A stretch of 64,000 bases of DNA from Rhodoferax sp. BLA1 (lineage in GTDB: Bacteria; Pseudomonadota; Gammaproteobacteria; Burkholderiales; Burkholderiaceae_C), in contig NZ_SZVI01000006.1 of the NCBI RefSeq assembly GCF_013416775.1, forward strand, positions 62,001 to 126,000. The letters are read 5' to 3'. The notes beneath the pieces are model-generated. The model was given only the letters and a program-made list of their open reading frames with translations, did no database searches and was not told the origin of the DNA. This document shows positions 41,793 through 50,418 of the stretch, piece by piece. Position 1 is the first letter of the stretch, and the number at the start of each line of letters is the position of its first letter. The translations under genes and the position numbers were made by a program.

Positions 41793-43061
41793 CTATACCA
41801 CCCCCGCGCTTCTGAGCCGCGCAATCTGCGCGGTATCCAGGCCCAACTCGGCCAGAACCTCATCTGTGTGTTCACCCATAGATGGCGGCGGGCGGTGCAA
41901 CACGGGCGGCGTGGCAGTCAGGCGCAGTGGGCTGGCCACAGTGTTGATCACGGCTTGATTTGCTTGATTATTTATAGCTTCTTGCCCAGAAACTACTTGG
42001 GCTACAGGCTGTTTTAGCACCAAACCCCGCGCTTGCACCTGCGGGTCGGCAAAGGCTTGTGCCATGTCGTTGATGGGGCCGCAGGGCACGGCCTTGTCTT
42101 CCAGCAACTGTGTCCATTCCAAGGTGCTGCGGGTGCGGGTGACGGGCAGCATCAGGGCCACCAGGGCTTCCCGGTTTTTGACGCGCAAGGTGTTGCTGCG
42201 AAAACGTTCGTCCTGTGCCCACTCGGGTTGACCAGCAGCCTCACAAAAACGTGTGAACTGACCATCGTTGCCAATCGCCAGCAGCATGCTGCCGTCCAGA
42301 GTGTCGAAGGTCTGGTACGGCGCCAGACTCGGGTGGGTATTGCCCTGGCGTTGCGGCACTTGGCCAGTGTTCAAAAAGCCAGCGGCCTGGTTGGCCAGCA
42401 CCGCCATGCCGACATCGAGCAAAGCCATGTCGATGTGCTGGCCCGCACCCGTGGTGTGGCGCGCCTCGACGGCGGCCAGGATGGCGCTGCAGGCGTAGAT
42501 GCCGGTCAGCACGTCGATCAGCGCCACACCCATGCGCATCGGGCCGCCGCCGGGCTCGCCATCGGCGTGGCCGGTGATGCTCATGAGGCCACTCATGGCC
42601 TGGATCATCAGGTCGTACCCGGCGCGCTCGGCATACGGGCCGGTCTGGCCAAAGCCGGTGACCGAGCAGTAGATCAGGCGTGGGTTGATGGCTTTGAGGC
42701 TCTCGTAGTCCAGCCCGTAGTGTTGGAGACCGCCCACCTTGAAGTTCTCGACCAGGATGTCGCTTTGCGCCGCCATTCTCCGGATCAGCGCCTGACCTTC
42801 CGGCTGGGCCATGTCCAGGGTGATGGCGCGTTTGTTGCGGTTGCAGGCGGTGAAGTAGGTGGCCTCTGTGGTGTCATTGCCGTCGGCATCTTTGAGGAAA
42901 GGTGGGCCCCAGTGGCGCGTGTCGTCACCGGCACCGGGGCGCTCGACCTTGATGACATCGGCCCCCAGATCAGCCAGCATTTGGGTGCACCAAGGGCCGG
43001 CCAGCACACGCGAGAGGTCCAGAACTTTGAGGTGGCTGAGAGCGGCTTGCTGGGTTGTCAT
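41793..43061 (-). CDS. CaiB/BaiF-family CoA-transferase (glutarate-type)
   Basis: 422 residues from ATG 43061. Family III CoA-transferase: LDLSRVLAGPWCTQMLADLG, VIKVERPGAGDDTR, the catalytic aspartate region YDLMIQAMSGLMSITGH and GVALIDVLTGIYACSAILAA. With GcdH and a LysR gene next to it, it is likely the glutarate (or succinate:glutarate) CoA-transferase that makes glutaryl-CoA. Near the C-terminus about 17 residues (KQPVAQVVSGQEAINNQ) are encoded by a copy of the dispersed repeat, inserted in frame just before the conserved end SPLRLTATPPVL. The gene appears otherwise intact. Confidence 0.88.
   Translation of the reverse strand: MTTQQAALSHLKVLDLSRVLAGPWCTQMLADLGADVIKVERPGAGDDTRHWGPPFLKDADGNDTTEATYFTACNRNKRAITLDMAQPEGQALIRRMAAQSDILVENFKVGGLQHYGLDYESLKAINPRLIYCSVTGFGQTGPYAERAGYDLMIQAMSGLMSITGHADGEPGGGPMRMGVALIDVLTGIYACSAILAAVEARHTTGAGQHIDMALLDVGMAVLANQAAGFLNTGQVPQRQGNTHPSLAPYQTFDTLDGSMLLAIGNDGQFTRFCEAAGQPEWAQDERFRSNTLRVKNREALVALMLPVTRTRSTLEWTQLLEDKAVPCGPINDMAQAFADPQVQARGLVLKQPVAQVVSGQEAINNQANQAVINTVASPLRLTATPPVLHRPPPSMGEHTDEVLAELGLDTAQIARLRSAGVV
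41971..42016 (-). repeat. Dispersed palindromic repeat, copy 5 (inside CoA-transferase)
   Basis: TATAGCTTCTTGCCCA on the plus strand, then CTTGGGCTACAGGCTG: the arms are GCCCA/TGGGC instead of the usual GCCCT/AGGGC, a paired change that keeps the stem. It is read in frame within the CoA-transferase. Confidence 0.75.
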
Positions 43062-43131
43062 GATTTGCTTCTGTCGTTCGTTTGAAGTCAGGGGGTCAGT
43101 CGTTGACGGATCGGTGTTTGTGGCTGGCCAC

Positions 43132-43196
43132 GCGGGCTTGGGCAGGGTGCCTCAACGCGCTGCGCTTTGCGAAGTCGGCCCCCTGCCCAAGCCCGC
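43132..43196. repeat. Hairpin A with conserved 30-base core
   Basis: A perfect 16-base stem (GCGGGCTTGGGCAGGG, 43132-43147, against 43181-43196) encloses a 33-base loop. The loop contains the core 43149-43178, which is the exact reverse complement of the core in hairpin B. The stems of A and B are different in sequence. Located in the 390-base gene-free region 43062-43450. Confidence 0.75.
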
Positions 43197-43310
43197 ATGA
43201 CCCGAATGGCGGATGGGTTCGTCGAGCAGAAAACCAAATGCAGGCTGACAAAACGGTATGGTTTGGCTGACTGCCTTGGTATGGAAAGCTCGCACTCTGC
43301 AATACATGCA

Positions 43311-43389
43311 GCAGCGGGTGGGCTGTGGGGCTCCGCCGACTTCGCAAAGCGCAGCGCGTTGAGGCGGGGGCCCACAGCCCACCCGCTGC
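43311..43389. repeat. Hairpin B with conserved 30-base core (inverted)
   Basis: A perfect 19-base stem (GCAGCGGGTGGGCTGTGGG, 43311-43329, against 43371-43389) encloses a 41-base loop. The core 43336-43365, starting CCGACTTCGCAAAGCGCAGC, is identical to that of hairpin A on the other strand. The 113 bases between A and B hold no gene I can support. GcdH ends 61 bases later. Confidence 0.75.
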
Positions 43390-43450
43390 CACCGCCGATG
43401 CCCGCGTTCTCACGGTCGGGTGTCTGGCAGTTCCCACACCTCCGCACTAC

Positions 43451-44644
43451 TCAGCAAAACGCCTGAATACCCGTCTGCGCCCGCCCCAGAATCAGCGAGT
43501 GGATGTCGTGGGTGCCTTCGTAGGTGTTGACCACCTCCAGGTTCACCAAATGCCGCGCCACACCAAACTCGTCGCTGATGCCGTTGCCACCCATCATGTC
43601 GCGCGCCAGGCGGGCAATGTCGAGCGCCTTGCCGCACGAGTTGCGCTTCAAGATCGAGGTGATCTCGACCGCTGCCGTGCCCTCGTCCTTCATGCGGCCT
43701 AGGCGCAGACAGCCCTGCAGGCCCAGCGCAATCTCTGTCTGCATGTCAGCCAGCTTTTTCTGGATCAGCTGGTTGGCGGCCAGCGGGCGGCCAAACTGCT
43801 GGCGGTCCAGGACGTACTGGCGTGAACGCAGCCAGCAATCCTCGGCCGCACCCAAAGCGCCCCAGGCGATGCCGTAGCGGGCGCTGTTGAGGCAAGTGAA
43901 CGGGCCTTTGAGGCCTTGCACCTCGGGGAAAGCGTTTTCTTCAGGGCAGAAGACACCGTCCATCACGATCTCGCCGGTGATGCTGGCGCGCAGGCCCACC
44001 TTGCCGTGGATGGCCGGGGCGCTCAGGCCAGCCGTGCCTTTGTCGAGCACAAAACCGCGGATCGGGCCGACCGTGCCGGACTCGGAAACCTCTTTGGCCC
44101 AGACCACAAACACGTCGGCAATCGGGCTGTTGGAAATCCACATCTTGTTGCCGCTAAGCTTGTAACCACCCGGCACCTTGACCGCACGGCTCAGCATGCT
44201 GGCAGGGTCGCTGCCGTGGTTGGGCTCGGTCAGGCCAAAACAACCGATCCACTCACCGGTGGCCAGCTTGGGCAGGTATTTTTGGCGCGTGGCTTCGTTG
44301 CCAAACTCACAAATCGGCAACATCACGAGTGAACTTTGCACACTCATCATGCTGCGGTAACCACTGTCCACACGCTCGACCTCGCGCGCAATCAGGCCGT
44401 AGGACACGTAGTTCAGCGCCGGGCCACCATAAGCCTCGGGGATCGTTGGCCCCAGCAGGCCGAGTTCACCCATCTCGCGGAAGATGGCCGGGTCGGTCTG
44501 CTCGTGGCGAAAGGCCTCAATCACACGCGGCTGCAACTTGTCTTGGCAATACGCGGCGGCGGCGTCCTTGACCATGCGTTCGTCATCGGTGAGCTGCTGT
44601 TCCAGCAAAAAGGGGTCTTGCCAATGGAAGTTCGCGTGGGCCAT
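43451..44644 (-). CDS. gcdH: Glutaryl-CoA dehydrogenase
   Basis: 397 residues, very similar along its length to known bacterial Gcd[75 protein letters not shown] and the catalytic base in [13 protein letters not shown]. It is an FAD enzyme that oxidises and decarboxylates glutaryl-CoA to crotonyl-CoA, a step in lysine, tryptophan and benzoate breakdown. The CoA-transferase downstream (after the hairpin region) and the divergent LysR gene match the known gcdH-gcdG-gcdR arrangement. Confidence 0.95.
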   Translation of the reverse strand: MAHANFHWQDPFLLEQQLTDDERMVKDAAAAYCQDKLQPRVIEAFRHEQTDPAIFREMGELGLLGPTIPEAYGGPALNYVSYGLIAREVERVDSGYRSMMSVQSSLVMLPICEFGNEATRQKYLPKLATGEWIGCFGLTEPNHGSDPASMLSRAVKVPGGYKLSGNKMWISNSPIADVFVVWAKEVSESGTVGPIRGFVLDKGTAGLSAPAIHGKVGLRASITGEIVMDGVFCPEENAFPEVQGLKGPFTCLNSARYGIAWGALGAAEDCWLRSRQYVLDRQQFGRPLAANQLIQKKLADMQTEIALGLQGCLRLGRMKDEGTAAVEITSILKRNSCGKALDIARLARDMMGGNGISDEFGVARHLVNLEVVNTYEGTHDIHSLILGRAQTGIQAFC

Positions 44645-44821
44645 GGGTGTCTTTCAGTGGATGGTGAAACAGATGTGCACAAGGCAAAGCACAGAGCTTG
44701 GCGACCATGGTAGCGCGCAGCCCGTTGCATCACAAACGATTTGTTGTCATCCAGGTATGCGATTCAATCATGTATGGGTTTGACAAGAGTCACTGTTTTT
44801 ACCTAGGCGTGTCGGAAAAAA

Positions 44822-44862
44822 GGCACTATAGCCCTCTATCTATAAAGGTATAGCGCTATATC
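44822..44862 (-). repeat. Diverged dispersed palindromic repeat, candidate copy
   Basis: On the minus strand it reads ATATAGCGCTATACCTTTAT, then AGATAGAGGGCTATAGTGCC: ATAGC, CCTTTAT and GGGCTATAG keep the order of the family but with several changes. It lies in the gcdH/LysR intergenic region, where the remaining 270 bases hold no gene. Confidence 0.45.
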
Positions 44863-44916
44863 AAATGAACAGACTCACACCCATCTGCGATGGCTCTTGT
44901 GTATATTGCACACATC

Positions 44917-45831
44917 ATGCGCAGAAAAATCCCCTCCCTTCAAGCCTTGGCCTGTTTTGAGGCCGCCGCCCGCCACCAGAGTTACACCCGTGCCGCGCAG
45001 GAGCTGGCACTCACCCAAGGTGCGGTGTCGCGCCAGCTGACCGCGCTGGAAGCGTTTGTGGGCGTGGCCCTGTTCAAACGCACCCGCCACGGCGTGAGCC
45101 TGACGGAACGTGGCCGCGACTATGCCGCGCAAGTGGCCGTCCGTCTGCAGGCGTTGGAGCAGGACACGCTTGATGTGATGAACCACCAAAGTGGTGCGCT
45201 CAACCTGCACCTGGCAGCGGTGCCGACCTTTGCCACCCGCTGGCTGATTCCGCGCCTGCCCGAGCTCAAACGTTATCAGCCTGAACTGACGGTGCATATC
45301 GAAACGCGCACCCGCCCCTTCATGTTTGCCGACACCCCGTTTGATGCCGCGCTGTATGCCGGCACGCCGGAGCAGATCGACCAGTGGGCCGGCACCCGAG
45401 CCATCCAGCTGCTTGACGAGGTGGTGCTGCCGGTGTGTGCACCCAGCCTGCTGCAAGGTGCAGCCAGTCTGTCGCCCGAAGCGATTGCGGGCCTGCCGCT
45501 CTTGCAACAAAGCACCCGGCCCGACGCTTGGCGGCAGTGGTTCGAGGCGCAGGGTGTGGCCGCACCCCAGGCGCTGTCGGGCGCCCGTTTCGAGCTGTTT
45601 TCCATGACCGCCGCCGCTGCAGTGCACGGCATGGGCCTGGCGCTGGTGCCGCAGTTGCTGATTCAGGATGAGCTGGCGCGCGGTGACCTGGTGGTGGCCT
45701 GCCAACAGCCGCTGGCCAGCGGGCGTGCTTATGTGCTGGTCTGCCCCGAGCGCGACGACAAAGCACCTGCCTTGCAGCTGTTTGTGGACTGGTTGTTGCA
45801 GGCGGTGCGTGCTGGCCCCGTGCTAAGCTGA
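44917..45831 (+). CDS. LysR-family regulator, GcvA/GcdR-like
   Basis: 304 residues from ATG 44917. N-terminal helix-turn-helix: LQALACFEAAARHQSYTRAA, LTQGAVSRQLTALE; the substrate-binding half has FATRWLIPRLPELKRYQPEL and the GcvA-type ending GRAYVLVCPERDDKAPALQ. It is divergent from gcdH across a 272-base space, the position of GcdR in pseudomonads, so it probably activates gcdH and the CoA-transferase in response to glutarate or glutaryl-CoA. No clear T-N11-A site was picked out. Confidence 0.9.
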   Translation: MRRKIPSLQALACFEAAARHQSYTRAAQELALTQGAVSRQLTALEAFVGVALFKRTRHGVSLTERGRDYAAQVAVRLQALEQDTLDVMNHQSGALNLHLAAVPTFATRWLIPRLPELKRYQPELTVHIETRTRPFMFADTPFDAALYAGTPEQIDQWAGTRAIQLLDEVVLPVCAPSLLQGAASLSPEAIAGLPLLQQSTRPDAWRQWFEAQGVAAPQALSGARFELFSMTAAAAVHGMGLALVPQLLIQDELARGDLVVACQQPLASGRAYVLVCPERDDKAPALQLFVDWLLQAVRAGPVLS

Positions 45832-45862
45832 TCACACCTGCTCAACCAATGGAGTGCTTCCC

Positions 45863-46996
45863 ATGCCCGGTCTTCTGCCCAACATCGATCCCGACGGCCT
45901 GCTTGAATTCTCGGTGGTCTACACCGACCGCGCCTTGAACCACATGTCCCAGCGCTTTCAGGGCGCCATGCGTGACATCTCCAGCATCCTCAAAGAGGTC
46001 TACCACGCCAAGTCGGTCGTGATTGTTCCCGGCAGCGGCAGCTTTGGCATGGAGGCGGTGGCGCGGCAGTTTGCCACCGGCAAAAAGGTGCTGGTGATCC
46101 GCAACGGCTGGTTCAGCTACCGCTGGACGCAAATTTTTGACATGGGCCAGATCCCGGCCGCGTCCACTGTGCTCAAGGCCCGGCGCACCAGCGACCACAG
46201 CCAGTCACCCTGGATTCCCTGCCCGGTGGACGAGGTGGTGGCCACCATCCAGACGCAGCAGCCCGATGTGGTGTTTGCCCCGCATGTGGAAACCTCGTCG
46301 GGCATGTTGTTGCCTGATGATTACCTGCGCCAGGTCAGTGAGGCGGTGCACGCGGTCGGTGGCCTGATGGTGCTGGACTGCGTGGCCTCGGGCACGATCT
46401 GGGTTGACATGGAAGCCACCGGCATCGATGTGCTGGTGACCGCACCCCAAAAAGGCTGGAGCGGCTCACCCTGCTGTGCCATGGTGATGCTGAGCCCGCG
46501 CGCCCGCACGGCCATTGAGGGCACCACCAGCACCAGCTTTGCCTGCGACCTCAAAAAATGGCTGCAGATGATGGAAGCTTATGACAACGGTGGCCACGCC
46601 TACCACGCCACGATGCCCACCGACGCGCTGATCAGCCTGCGTGATGTGATGCAGGAAACCCGTGCCTACGGTTTCGAGAAGGTGCGCGCCGAGCAACTCG
46701 CGCTGGGCAGCAAGGTGCGCGCCTTGCTGGAGAGCCGTGGTTTCCCGAGTGTCGCGGCAGATGGCTTCAAGGCGCCCGGTGTGGTGGTCAGTTACACCAC
46801 CGACCCGGACATCCAGAACAGCAAGAAGTTTCTGGCGCAAGGCCTGCAAACCGCCACCGGTGTGCCGCTGCAGTGTGACGAACCCGCCGACTTCAGAACC
46901 TTCCGCATTGGCCTGTTTGGCCTGGACAAGTTGCACAACCCTGACCGCAGTCTGGCACAACTGGCCACCGCATTGGACCAGATGGGCATCCACTGA
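45863..46996 (+). CDS. Class V PLP aminotransferase (alanine/serine-glyoxylate type)
   Basis: 377 residues from ATG 45863 (GGAG 8 bases upstream). The fold-I class V pattern is visible: VIVPGSGSFGMEAVARQF, FAPHVETSSGMLLPDDYL, LVLDCVASGTIWV-like LMVLDCVASG and the PLP lysine in TAPQKGWSGSPCCAM (near residue 200). The C-terminal domain ends LFGLDKLHNPDRSLAQLATA. It is similar to alanine-glyoxylate and serine-pyruvate aminotransferases; the actual substrate is not clear. It follows the LysR gene by 31 bases on the same strand but is probably unrelated to glutarate use. Two hairpins follow. Confidence 0.87.
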   Translation: MPGLLPNIDPDGLLEFSVVYTDRALNHMSQRFQGAMRDISSILKEVYHAKSVVIVPGSGSFGMEAVARQFATGKKVLVIRNGWFSYRWTQIFDMGQIPAASTVLKARRTSDHSQSPWIPCPVDEVVATIQTQQPDVVFAPHVETSSGMLLPDDYLRQVSEAVHAVGGLMVLDCVASGTIWVDMEATGIDVLVTAPQKGWSGSPCCAMVMLSPRARTAIEGTTSTSFACDLKKWLQMMEAYDNGGHAYHATMPTDALISLRDVMQETRAYGFEKVRAEQLALGSKVRALLESRGFPSVAADGFKAPGVVVSYTTDPDIQNSKKFLAQGLQTATGVPLQCDEPADFRTFRIGLFGLDKLHNPDRSLAQLATALDQMGIH

Positions 46997-47007
46997 CAAA
47001 CAAATCT

Positions 47008-47051
47008 GGCACCCGGTGGGTGCCACAACCCCTTTGGCGAAGGGGTCTTAA
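47008..47051 (+). terminator. Double hairpin, probable terminator
   Basis: GGCACCC-GGT-GGGTGCC (47008-47024) and CCCCTTT-GGCG-AAGGGG (47029-47045), the latter followed by TCTTAATT. The second hairpin with its short T-rich tail looks like a weak rho-independent terminator for the aminotransferase gene. Confidence 0.6.
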
Positions 47052-47071
47052 TTGCCCTGGCAAAGGATGAC

Positions 47072-47100
47072 TTGACAATCATTGCCTAGACAATCATAAT
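47072..47100 (+). promoter_or_regulatory. Sigma-70 promoter with palindromic operator in the spacer
   Basis: TTGACA (47072-47077), a 17-base spacer and CATAAT (47095-47100). The spacer contains ATTGCCTAGACAAT (47081-47094), an inverted repeat with a single mismatched pair around CTAG, and a GACAATCAT direct repeat spans -35 to -10. This is the arrangement of a MarR autorepression site, and the MarR gene starts 9 bases after the -10 box. Confidence 0.75.
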
Positions 47101-47108
47101 CCCGGGCC

Positions 47109-47645
47109 ATGACCACCAAGCCCGCACCCCAAGCCGCCGCGCCCGACGCCACACCAGCGCCCGCTGTGGCGTTTTACAACGCACAGTCTTACGACCCCAA
47201 CGACAGCGTGGGTTACCTGATGCGCCGCATCCTGAACCTGGTGGGTGAAGGTGTGGAGCGCGAACTCGAACCCACCGGTCTGACCAATGCGCAGTGGATG
47301 CCGCTGTTCAAGCTGTACCGTGGCTGCGCCACCACCGTGGCCGAACTGGCGCGTGAATGTGGTCACGATGCGGGCTCGACCACCCGCATGCTGGACCGGT
47401 TGGAGATCAAAGGCCTGTGCCAGCGGGTGCGCTCACAGGAAGACCGCCGGGTGGTCCACATCGAGCTCACCCCGGCAGGCATCGCGGCCGCCCAAGACAT
47501 CCCCGTCACCCTCAGCAAGATCCAGAACGACTACCTGGCCGGTTTCTCGCTGGAGGAATGGCAAACCCTCAAAAGTTACCTGCGCCGCATTCTGGACACC
47601 GCCCAGACTTTGCAGGCCGAGAAAGAACCCCATGACAAAAAATAA
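47109..47645 (+). CDS. MarR-family regulator of efflux operon
   Basis: 178 residues. After a proline/alanine-rich start (residues 1-20) the MarR core follows: TNAQWMPLFKLYRGCATTVAELARECGHDAG-type helices, TTRMLDRLEIKGL as recognition helix and the wing RSQEDRRVVHIELT. The stop overlaps the efflux outer-membrane gene by 14 bases, and the promoter carries a CTAG-centred palindrome, so it likely represses its own operon until a drug-like ligand binds. The very short leader (9 bases from the -10 box to the ATG) suggests a near-leaderless message. Confidence 0.92.
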   Translation: MTTKPAPQAAAPDATPAPAVAFYNAQSYDPNDSVGYLMRRILNLVGEGVERELEPTGLTNAQWMPLFKLYRGCATTVAELARECGHDAGSTTRMLDRLEIKGLCQRVRSQEDRRVVHIELTPAGIAAAQDIPVTLSKIQNDYLAGFSLEEWQTLKSYLRRILDTAQTLQAEKEPHDKK

Positions 47646-49059
47646 CAAACACCTGTTGGCCGCCACCTTGCTGCTGGGCAGCCTGGCGGGTTGTGCCGAC
47701 TTCTCCGGCATCACGGCCCAGTCCACATTGCGCAGCGCCACCGACGTTGGGCTGGCCAGCGCAGCCACCAACCCGGCACCTGCGGTGGACGCGCAATGGT
47801 GGCGCGCCTTTGGCGACGACACCTTGGATCAACTGGTGGCGCAGGCGCTGCAAGCCAACCCCAGTCTCAAACTGGCCCAAACCCGGATCGCTGCGGCCCA
47901 AGCCGCCAGCCAGCTCAGCGACGCCGCACGCCAACCCCAGCTCAATGCACAACTGAACCTGACCCAACAGCTCTACACCGCCAACGGCGCCATTCCCGCA
48001 CCACTGGCCGGCACCGAGCGTGGCAGCGGCACCGCCCAGCTGGCAGGCAGCTGGGAACTCGACTTTTTTGGCAAGAACCGCGCTGCCTTGCAAGCCGCAC
48101 TGGGTAACGAGCGCGCCGCCCAGGCCGATGCCCAGGCCGCCCGCGTGTTGCTGGCCGCACAGGTGGCGCAGAGCTACTTTGCCTGGGTGGGCCTGACGGA
48201 ACAACGTAGCGTGGCCAGCCGCACACTGGCCCAGCGTGAACAGACACTGCAGCTGGTGCAAGACCGCGTCAAGGCTGGGCTGGACACCCCGCTCGACCTG
48301 CGCCAAGCCCAGGGCGCCCTGCCCGACGCGCGCCTGCAACTCGAAACGCTGGACGAGCAGATCACCCTGACACGCAACGCGCTGGCGGCGCTGATTGGCA
48401 CACCAAATCAGTCTATAGCCCTTATACCCAAAGCCTTGTCCGCCATCAAACCCATAGCACTTGGCCGCCAGCTCGACACCAACCTGTTGGGCCAGCGCGC
48501 CGATGTGGCCGCCGCCCGCTGGCGGGTGCAAGCGGCGGAGCAGAGTGTGGACAGTGCCCGCGCCCAGTTCTACCCCAACATCAACCTCACCGCCTTTGCC
48601 GGGTTCTCCAGCATCGGCTTCGACAAACTGTTCAAGTCGGGCAGCGAGCAGTGGGGTGTTGGCCCGGCGCTGAGCCTGCCGCTGTTTGACAGTGGCCGCC
48701 TGCGCGCCAACCTCGGCAGCAAGACCGCCAACCGCGATGCAGCCGTGGAGAGCTACAACAGCGCAGTGATCAACGCGGTGCATGACGCGGCCGACCAACT
48801 GGCCTCACGCCAGGCGATCACGCGCCAGCAGGCCGAACAGGCGCAAGCCGCCCAGGCCGCCCAAGACGCTTATGCCGCCGCGCAACAACGTTTTCGCAGT
48901 GGTCTGCTCAACGCCCAGCAGGTCTTGAGTGCCGAAACAGCGGTGCTGGCGCAGCGCCGCCAGGCGACCGAGCTGGCCACCCGCGCGCTGCAAAACCAGG
49001 TGGCGCTGGCCCGCGCCCTGGGCGGTGGCTTCAGCCCGAGTGCCGATCTGCACAACTAG
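47632..49059 (+). CDS. Outer-membrane efflux lipoprotein (NodT/OprM type)
   Basis: 475 residues from ATG 47632; the longer open frame back to 47287 lies inside the MarR gene. Signal peptide MTKNNKHLLAATLLLGSLAGC with lipobox LAGC. The mature protein has WWRAFGDDTLDQLVAQALQA, GSWELDFFGKNRAALQAAL and PNINLTAFAGFSSIGF, the repeated pattern of the TolC/OprM trimer channel. It is the outer-membrane part of the efflux pump with the next two genes. A stretch at 48412-48432 resembles half of the dispersed repeat but is not clearly one. Confidence 0.95.
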   Translation: MTKNNKHLLAATLLLGSLAGCADFSGITAQSTLRSATDVGLASAATNPAPAVDAQWWRAFGDDTLDQLVAQALQANPSLKLAQTRIAAAQAASQLSDAARQPQLNAQLNLTQQLYTANGAIPAPLAGTERGSGTAQLAGSWELDFFGKNRAALQAALGNERAAQADAQAARVLLAAQVAQSYFAWVGLTEQRSVASRTLAQREQTLQLVQDRVKAGLDTPLDLRQAQGALPDARLQLETLDEQITLTRNALAALIGTPNQSIALIPKALSAIKPIALGRQLDTNLLGQRADVAAARWRVQAAEQSVDSARAQFYPNINLTAFAGFSSIGFDKLFKSGSEQWGVGPALSLPLFDSGRLRANLGSKTANRDAAVESYNSAVINAVHDAADQLASRQAITRQQAEQAQAAQAAQDAYAAAQQRFRSGLLNAQQVLSAETAVLAQRRQATELATRALQNQVALARALGGGFSPSADLHN

Positions 49060-49070
49060 ACACTACTTTT

Positions 49071-49116
49071 TAGATAGCTATTAGCCCAGTCAATACAAGG
49101 GCTATAGCCCATTTTT
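49071..49116 (+). repeat. Dispersed palindromic repeat, copy 6
   Basis: TAGATAGCTATTAGCCCAGT, then CAATACAAGGGCTATAGCCC and ATTTTT. It lies in the 95-base space between the outer-membrane channel and the membrane-fusion gene, within the operon, so it could attenuate or protect the message. Confidence 0.8.
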
Positions 49117-49154
49117 ATTCAAATATTTGACCGCCATCGACAGGAATCACCATC

Positions 49155-50390
49155 ATGACTGACACCCCGAACACCTACGCAGCCAGCAGCAGCAAGGCCA
49201 ACCAACGCAAACGGGGCCTGACCCTTCTGGCAGGCGTGGTCGCCGTGGCCGGCCTGGGCTGGGGTGCCTACGAATACCTGGTAGCCAGCCACTACGAGGA
49301 CACCGACAACGCCTATGTGCAAGGTGACGTGATCCAGATCACGCCACAGATCGGCGGCACGGTGTTAAGCATCCTGGCCAACGACACCGACTTTGTCAAA
49401 GCCGGGCAAACGCTGGTGCAGCTGGACCCGGCCGACGCCAAGGTGGCGCTCGACCAGGCTCAGGCGGCACTGGCCCAGGCAGTGCGCCAGGCGCGCACAC
49501 TGTATGCCAACAACACCACGCTGAGCGCGCAAATCGCCCTGCGTGAGGCCGACATCAGCAAAGCCAAGGTGGACGTGGCACGCGCCAGTGACGACCTCAA
49601 ACGCCGCCAGTCGCTCAGCGGCAACGGCGCGGTGTCCCAGGAAGAACTGCAACACGCACAACAGCAGCTGGAAAGTGCCCAAAGTACCCTGGCTGCCGCC
49701 CAAGCCGGTGTGGTCACCGCGCGTGAACAACTCAACAGCAACCAGACGCTGACCGAAGGCGCCAGCGTCGAACAACAACCCAGCGTGCAGCTGGCCGCAG
49801 CCCGCCTGCGCGAGGCCTTTCTGGCCACCCAGCGCACCGCTTTGCTGTCGCCAGTGGATGGCTACGTGGCCAAACGCACGGTGCAACTGGGCCAGCGTGT
49901 GGCTGCCGGTGCGCCGCTGATGTCGGTGATACCGCTCAACACGGTCTGGGTCGAGGCCAATTTCAAGGAAGTACAGCTGCGCAACATCCGCATCGGCCAA
50001 CCGGTCAAGCTGGTGGCTGATCAATACGGCAAAAAAGTCAGCTACACCGGCACGGTCAGTGGTCTGGGTGCCGGCACCGGTGCCGCGTTTTCGCTGCTGC
50101 CGGCACAAAACGCCACCGGCAACTGGATCAAGGTAGTGCAACGGGTGCCGGTGCGTATGGCGCTGGATGCCAAACAGCTGGCTGAGCACCCGCTGCGCGT
50201 CGGTCTGTCGATGACCGCCGAGGTGGATGTCAGCAACACCGATGGCCTGGCCCTGGCCGATGTGCCGCGTGTGGCCACCCCTACGGCCGCGCTGACCTAC
50301 ACCGATGAAGCAGCCAACGACTTGGTGAAGCGTGTGATTGCCGCCAACCTGGGCCACGCGGCCACCACCAAGTCCCAGGCCAAACTCTGA
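49155..50390 (+). CDS. HlyD/EmrA-type membrane fusion protein
   Basis: 411 residues. A short cytoplasmic start, one membrane helix (about 20-40, GLTLLAGVVAVAGLGWGAYE), then the lipoyl-type segment DTDNAYVQGDVIQITPQIGG, a long alpha-hairpin (DQAQAALAQAVRQART and EELQHAQQQLESAQSTLAAA) and a beta-barrel domain with VEANFKEVQLRNIRIGQPV. The DNAYV motif is typical of EmrA. It links the inner-membrane transporter to the outer-membrane channel. Its stop lies 28 bases before the transporter gene. Confidence 0.95.
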   Translation: MTDTPNTYAASSSKANQRKRGLTLLAGVVAVAGLGWGAYEYLVASHYEDTDNAYVQGDVIQITPQIGGTVLSILANDTDFVKAGQTLVQLDPADAKVALDQAQAALAQAVRQARTLYANNTTLSAQIALREADISKAKVDVARASDDLKRRQSLSGNGAVSQEELQHAQQQLESAQSTLAAAQAGVVTAREQLNSNQTLTEGASVEQQPSVQLAAARLREAFLATQRTALLSPVDGYVAKRTVQLGQRVAAGAPLMSVIPLNTVWVEANFKEVQLRNIRIGQPVKLVADQYGKKVSYTGTVSGLGAGTGAAFSLLPAQNATGNWIKVVQRVPVRMALDAKQLAEHPLRVGLSMTAEVDVSNTDGLALADVPRVATPTAALTYTDEAANDLVKRVIAANLGHAATTKSQAKL

Positions 50391-50418
50391 GCCGTCCAAC
50401 TCCTATTTGGCGCTACCC

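Noticed and set aside
41656..41958. A plus-strand frame of 100 residues overlapping the CoA-transferase end.
   Set aside because: It is antisense to the IS91 remnant and to the CoA-transferase C-terminus, both of which read sensibly on the minus strand.
47287..47631. Long open frame extending the efflux channel gene upstream to give 590 residues.
   Set aside because: It runs inside the MarR gene in another frame; the lipoprotein signal peptide starts at 47632.
48412..48432. CTATAGCCCTTATACCC inside the outer-membrane channel gene looked like another copy of the dispersed repeat.
   Set aside because: Only the left half matches; there is no AAGGGCTA arm downstream, and the residues fit a normal TolC-like alignment.
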